Assembly (NCBI GenBank): GCA_033977485.1
Contig: CM066994.1
Coordinates: 46,091,155 to 46,155,154, forward strand
DNA length: 64,000 nucleotides
Reading direction: 5' to 3'
Origin: Hydrangea macrophylla
Taxonomy: Eukaryota > Streptophyta > Magnoliopsida > Cornales > Hydrangeaceae
In this document: positions 58,355 through 64,000 of the stretch, piece after piece
How the letters are laid out: the number at the start of each line of letters is the position of its first letter
Numbering within the stretch: the first letter of the stretch is position 1
Notes under the pieces: model-generated
The model's input: the letters and a program-made list of their open reading frames with translations, nothing else
Told to the model about the DNA's origin: nothing
Database searches by the model: none
Program-made: the position numbers and the translations under genes

Positions 58355-61300
58355 TGTGGACACGCGGAATTCCGCTTTCCTTTTGTTTATTTGAAATTGA
58401 TTTGGATCAAAGGAAGAAAAGGAAGGTCTGTTGAAAATAGATACAGAGTCGCCACTTGGTCTTTAGGGAACCAATAAACCCAATTGACTCACCCAAACGG
58501 ATAAAGGGCACCGGTCCTTCATAACCAAAGAACTTGGCTCGGGGTTTTGGTACGAGAGAGGAAGGAGCCTTTGTCACGACTAAACACCCTCAACTCGCCC
58601 CGTCTCTTGACGGGCCTCAATTAGCATCCAAATAATCATCTTATACTATGTTTGGTTCGACAGTTAACATTTATGATAGGTATATTACATCACATAAGAA
58701 ACTTGAAATGGAAGATCTAAAGATAAGATATCATTCATAAGATCTAAGCCAAGTGTCACACAATGCAAAGTGAAAGATCACACGAACAAACCTAGGAAAA
58801 AATTGTCTAATCACATATCAAGTAATAAAGTATTCCTAATCTAAGGGGACATGAATTGTTCTTGAAACAAATTAATCAAAGAAATAAAAAAAATACTTAG
58901 CAAGCTAATATGGTGCATGTTAATCTTTGAGAAAAAAAGACCTCTCAATCCCCAGGACGGATGAGAAAGGAAGAATTTATCGAGGGGGTGCATGAACGTA
59001 TGATCTAGTTCATTCCTTATAATCTTCTTAGATTAGGGGTCACAAGAACCCCAAATCTTGCATGAATGCAATGCATGATCCTAGGATGTGCAAAGGTTGT
59101 TGTGTGTTTGTGTACATGGACTTTCTAAAGTGACTTATAAGTCTAAAAAGATGAATGAATGCATGGAGGAAATCATCATGGGATATGTACAAATATAGTA
59201 TGAGCTACTTCCTAAGATATGAACAAATTTGGTGTGCGTGTAAGCACAAATCAAAGAATGAAAGTAAAAGAATGTTTGCTGTGAATAGTGGACAGAACAG
59301 TGACTTGATCTTGTGGAAAATGAAAAGTAAGGTTAGGAATGTTTTAAATGCGTGATTTTTTATGGAGATCATACTTATTGTGTCTAGAATACATATCAAA
59401 AAGCCAATCCTCAATAACTATTACATATTGAGAGAAATCATATAAACAATGAAGGTCACTTAGAAACAGAGTTCGTACTGTCGACTGAAATGTTGAAAAA
59501 TATTAGAAAATGAAAACAAAACATCTAGAGGCCTATATTATACAGAAAGTTTCCTAATACATTGAAGTATAAGGAAACAATAAGTTGGGACCACTCTTTT
59601 TGATAACTGTTTCTGGAAAACAAGTTGAAAGTCAACCAAGCTGCTGTGACAGTTAAGACAGAATGTTTGGAAGGAATGTTTGGACAAAAATGGACCCCTT
59701 TCAAGTGCTGTCAAGTCAAGAGAAAAATCATGGATGTTCTCTAATGAGTTAAAAAGACTTTCCAAGTGGTCTCATGTTAATTCTTTGAGTATTGAGTCCT
59801 AGAGAAATCTTTGAACTCAGATTGCTCACTATTTTGAACATTTTGGGAAGAACTAGGGTTTTATTCTTTGAAATCAAAATGAGGGGTTTAAGAGGGGTTT
59901 TGAGATAGAGGTTTTAAAAGAATATTTTCAGCACTTAAATGGAGATTATGACCACTTGAAATATCAACATTTGAACTCATATCAAGAACCTCCAAGATTA
60001 TTGGAGACATTGTTTTATTTTGAAAACAACTTGAAGAATACATAGGAATGTATTGAAATTGAAATCATCATCTATCAAACAGGTTTTTGAGGTCAAGAGC
60101 TGCTATTCATAAGGATTCACTCACCTCAAACTTCATGTCATCATCTAGATGATGATAGACTAGTAAGTAAAAAAAATAAAATAAAAAAGAAATGAAATTA
60201 AGGAGAGATGAGCATAATATGTAAAACAAGCAAGTAAGTAATCAATAGATGATATTCATGATGATTTTGGACTTGTAGACATGGAAGAAGCTTACTATCT
60301 CACAAATGCTCACTAAAATGGTGGTTGGGTGTATTGAATGTGAAGTAAATGAGAATAATGAAGTAGAAAACAAAGTTTGGAACTCACTTTTTAGTTGAAA
60401 ATCAAAGGAAGAAGCTCACTTTCACTCTCCTAACCTTATCTTCTACAACTTTTCTCTCTATACTTCTCTAAGCTTTTGTATTTGGCCCTCCCAAAATGAA
60501 GAGCAAAGGGGGGTTTATATAGGCCAATTTGGGGTAGTTTTAGGATTTAGAAAGTGTTGTCATTGGTCCCAACACATCTGTGAACATAAGACTACGTCGT
60601 TTTAATTTCTAATTAATCAAAATAGACCCCCAAAATAATTTACAAAAATAGACTATTCTGGAGGAGAGTATCGCGGCGGCACTGGGCCTGTGCTACAGCA
60701 GCATTGGGCCAGTGCCGTGGCGGCACTGCTCCTTTGATGTCCAGATAATTCCATTTAGGCCCCCAGAGGTTCCGGTATTCGCGAAAAGGCCCTATTTTGT
60801 ACAAAATTCACAAAAAATACGTACGAACTCCAAACTGAGTTTCTGATATACTGTTGGAAAGATAATAGAGTCTACTTTACATAAAATATAGTTCGGAGAT
60901 AGGTCACTTTGAAAAGTTTTGCGGTATTCACGATAAAAGCCGATTTGGTCGCCTTTTTCACCTTCAAAAATTCATAATAAATTCGTTTTAAATCCAGAAA
61001 TTATGTGCGATATACCATTGGAAAGCTATTGACCTCTAGTATTCATAAAAAAATGTTTGAAAAATGATACGGTACTCTGGTTTCAAAGTCAACTTTTAGG
61101 TCAAGTTAGTCAAACTTAGGATTCCCGGGAAGTTTCGGGAACCACCAGGAGCTTCTAGGAGCTGACGTTTTCATCAGATTTTCTTTTAAAACTCATTTTA
61201 GTACTTTCCACATGATCTAGAATGTTTCCGGAACTTTTTGGAGAATTTGGACGATTTCGGTCAAACCTTGGTGAAACTTGGTCAAACCGGTCAACGGAGA

Positions 61301-61589
61301 CTTTCCGGGAACTTCCAGGACTTTTGGGGGTCTCTGGGAGCCGACGATTTCTTCTGATTTTTCTTAAAAACTTAGTTTTGGTACTTTTCTTATGACGTAG
61401 TATGTTTCCAGAGCTTTTGGTCCAAGTCTGGGAGGAGTTTTTGGGCTTTCGGGTGCATTTTGGTCATTCTCAGCATTTTGGGAGATAGAACTAACTTTCA
61501 GGAGTCATTTTTGAGTCTTTTTCAATTATTGTGAACCACCAAACTATGGGTCTCCTAACTCTGATAACCGACAAAATGGGGTGTCTACA
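58355..61589 (-). repeat. 5' LTR of the Tat-like element (right copy)
   Basis: 3235 bases, aligned along its length with 46935-50216. Missing about 30 bases relative to the left copy near 60275. TATA box at about 60511-60524, CG words at 60668-60732. Confidence 0.92.
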
Positions 61590-61594
61590 CTACC

Positions 61595-63185
61595 TAACTC
61601 ACTTTCACAGGAATCGCGGTTGCATTTAGCGAATGCAACAAGCCGTTAAACCCCTAGGTTCCCCTTGGTGGACGAGTGTTGTCTCGTGAGGGTTTACAGT
61701 GAATACACCCACAAAATTTTCAATTTTAAATTCAAAAAGATATAGAAAAACTTTTAAACACTCCCTCCCATTCAACTATTAACTTAGCTCTACAAAGACA
61801 TATTAACCTCAACCAAACCATGAAAGAAATTCACATGCTCCTCATGACATCCAGATGAAAATATCATATGTATCACAATCATGTATCCGTGTTTGTGTGA
61901 AGTTAACAGCTATGCATCGAACCTTATTTAGAGTTATTTAGACTATCATACTTTTAGAACTCGTAATTTTGACTCAATTCTCACGGAGGTTTACACTCAT
62001 AAATGAACGTCTCACAGAAACTGGCTTGCTAATGATCGCACATGATATGAAAGCTTTGATAATAGTGAATTTCTAGATACTAATACTTTCATATTCGACT
62101 CCACAAAAGACGGACATTTAGGGTGTATAGTCACATGACTAGAATACTACTTACTAGCGGAGCGAATTACCGTGGATAACTCAACTCACACATTCATGTT
62201 CAAACTAGGTCATTAAGAATCATTAAAACTTTAGATTTTTGGGCTTTTATGAAATGGATAAAGATGATGAGAAAAAAAAAATTTGTGCATCACAACATCT
62301 GATGGAGCTTATCATCTCATTTTATTCTTATTTTATTCTTTTCACATCTCAAACCAACTATCATCCTTTCATATTCTCCCTTTTTCCTTCTTTTCATTTT
62401 TTTTAACCTAATACCCACAACTACCCTCCTCCAATCACATACTTTGACAGTTATTTATTATTAGATGCGCGATGAGGTTCATTGGAGTCAAGGTAAAGGA
62501 TTAGGAGTTTGTATTTTCATAATAGAATAGACAATATTGAGTATGTGTGGGAAAAGGGTTATGGATAGCGGTAGGAAATGGGTAACGATGGCTTAAATCA
62601 TTTTCTTAATTTCTTAGTTTTAGCATTACAGTGTTTATCGAGTTTAGTTGGTAGATCTTGAACATTCTCCTCTAATAAGTAGCCAAACGGAAAGAATTAA
62701 TTGAGACTAGTGCAAAGAATTTAATACACGTAATCAAGAAACACAATTCGAATTTATGTTAAAGTTCCCTCAGAAACAAAGATTGGATCAAAAGCTCGCT
62801 AAGGGTAATTAATCTCCACTACTTATTCTATTAGCACAACAGTCGTATTAACTCATTTTTAGGTTTTCTGCATAGCTATCAACGCGTGCATATGGATGAT
62901 GGATGCAAGAATGGTCCCCACATGCAATCCTTCTAGTGATACTAGAAAAATGCGTGAACTTAATTCATAAAAGGATGAGAATAATACGAATGTGTCATTG
63001 CTTGGTAATAGCTGAGCAGGAGTGAATGTTCAAAGTTATTCTACCAATAAAGTTCAGAATAACAAAAATTTCAAAATTTTTAAAATTTCTTCAATTTTTA
63101 ATTTTAATCCAATTCTAATTGAGATTGTATGAATTGTGCATTAAAGTTGGCTAATTGGACTTATTTACTGCAGTTATGAATTTCA
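61595..63185 (-). mobile_element. Continuation of the 45154 non-autonomous element
   Basis: Reverse complement matches 1640-3370 of the first element, for example the CCTAGGGGTTTAA...GCTTGTTGCAT block (61640-61670 here, 3320-3345 there). It rejoins 46934 if the Tat element and one CTACC are removed. Coding part and 5' LTR are not seen before the window ends. Confidence 0.7.
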
Positions 63186-63383
63186 AGAAGTAAAATGTCA
63201 CATTTAAAACTTTGGGGTCTAAAGTGCCAAATCACCCAAATTTTAGGGGTGAGAAGTTCAATTTACTCTTCCTTTCATATACCGAGACGTTGTGAAAGAA
63301 GACAACTAACTCACCCTTTTTTTTTGGACTTTTGCCCACTGTTGGAAACTTCTTATTTATTCGGTTTTTTTTTTTTTGGCGGT

Positions 63384-63415
63384 GGGGGGGGGGGGGAGGG
63401 GGGGGGGGGGGGGGG
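63384..63415 (+). repeat. G-rich homopolymer tract
   Basis: Thirteen G, one A and eighteen G after a T run. It can form a G-quadruplex in principle; the length may be an assembly artefact. Confidence 0.85.
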
Positions 63416-63453
63416 TTAAGTGGAAGTACTTGGTTTTCATTTATATTATTTTT

Positions 63454-63626
63454 GGAGAGCATTTTTCTCTCCCATTTTGGTCATTTATGCAGGGTGACAT
63501 GTGTCCAATTTCAGTAATTATGTTGATAGTACAAGAACAAAATAGGAATGGAATATGACGCGTGTCACCCAATAGAAACTTGGATGAGCAATGGGTGACC
63601 AAAATGGGGTGAGCAAAAATGCTCTC
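63454..63626. mobile_element. Small MITE with nine-base direct repeats
   Basis: GAGAGCATTTTTCTCTCCCATTTTGG-like left arm (two halves of it, 63455-63480) pairs with CCAAAATGGGGTGAGCAAAAATGCTCTC at the right end. ATTATTTTT occurs on both sides (63445-63453 and 63627-63635), consistent with a Mutator- or hAT-like MITE. Confidence 0.6.
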
Positions 63627-64000
63627 ATTATTTTTGTGTCCTCAATTTATGAGCTTCTGTATGTTTTAGTAGAAAAGGATTGTACCCTTCTTTTTTTTTT
63701 TTCCGAGTAATGCTACCATTTCACTAATTTGTATCCCAAATGTGGTTTCCAACTAATGTGATAGTGGCCTACTGAATTTTCATTGGAGGATGTTGAAGTG
63801 CTCCCATGCACCCTTAGTGAAGGTGATCCCACTACTGCATTCCCAACACATTTGAGATACAAAATTTTAAAAAATATAATTACCCTTTTTTCTAGGTGAA
63901 TTGCCCTTAAAAAGTCCTCATTATACATGTCATTTTTATTTTCTCGATGGAGAAGTTTTTTCATCTAAGTTTTTGGCGTCAAAGAACATCTCCAATAGGA

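Larger units (their letters stand above)
46935..61589 (-). mobile_element. Complete Tat/Ogre-like giant retrotransposon without pol
   Basis: LTRs 46935-50216 and 58355-61589 begin TGTGGACA and end TGTCTACA on the plus strand. CTACC flanks both sides (46930-46934 and 61590-61594). The primer site is complementary to plant tRNA-Arg and the polypurine tract is adjacent to the left LTR, giving minus orientation. The interior holds gag (54200-56790), a 42-base array near the primer site and several arrays in the 3' part. I find no reverse transcriptase, RNase H or integrase, so it resembles a large non-autonomous derivative. A solo LTR sits in gag. LTRs differ at roughly one base in twenty by eye. 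Confidence 0.9.
63186..64000. other. Right-end sequence, no gene seen
   Basis: Holds a G-rich run (13 G, A, 18 G at 63384-63415), a small MITE (63454-63626) and AT-rich sequence. It does not continue the Tekay or 45154 element as far as I can see. Confidence 0.45.

Overview
This is nuclear DNA of a flowering plant, probably a eudicot. The evidence is a 13-exon leucine-rich-repeat receptor kinase gene with GT/AG introns, many Ty3/gypsy-type LTR retrotransposons, a plant L1-type LINE, Stowaway- and Mutator-like MITEs, and a primer-binding site matching a plant tRNA-Arg. The species cannot be fixed from the sequence. Only one gene looks intact; nearly everything else is transposable-element sequence, much of it nested.

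Layout. 1-4738: 3' part of a non-autonomous Ty3-type element (protease-like remnant, long non-coding stretch, 3' LTR 3461-4738). 4739-12428: plus-strand 3' half of a Tat/Ogre-like element (decayed protease, three large tandem arrays, polypurine tract, LTR 10821-12428). 12429-20391 and 24141 to about 24720: an old minus-strand, probably transposon-derived gene (mobile-domain-like and coiled-coil parts). It is broken by two oppositely oriented solo LTRs of one family (12537-14824, 15387-17949) and by a complete gag-only element (20392-24140). 25913-31312: the receptor kinase gene, minus strand, 884 codons, all splice phases consistent. 31313-34079: its upstream region with three MITE or fold-back insertions. 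34080-39760: a decayed LINE with poly(A) tail and candidate target-site duplication. 39771-45153: minus-strand Tekay/Del-like chromovirus (3' LTR plus broken pol). 45154-46801, 46802-46934 and 61590 to about 63185: another minus-strand non-autonomous element split by the next one. 46935-61589: a complete 14.7-kb minus-strand Tat/Ogre-like element with 3.2-3.3 kb LTRs, duplication CTACC and a gag but no recognisable pol. Its gag is itself interrupted by a solo LTR (55341-56654, duplication GTGGT). 63186-64000: G-rich tract and a small MITE.

The insertion order on the right can be read from the breakpoints: Tekay pol was hit by the 45154 element, that by the 46935 element, and that by the 55341 solo LTR. 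The most unusual pattern is that most LTR families here carry clusters of short self-complementary words placed upstream and/or downstream of the TATA box. The words are CCAATCGATTGG, TTCGATCGATCGAA, TTCGACCGGTCGA, a GTGCCGC/GCGGCAC dyad, and CGCGCGCG-type words. Two solo LTRs of the same family have the same architecture but entirely different words and different tandem arrays. All alignments here were made by eye; no computation was run.
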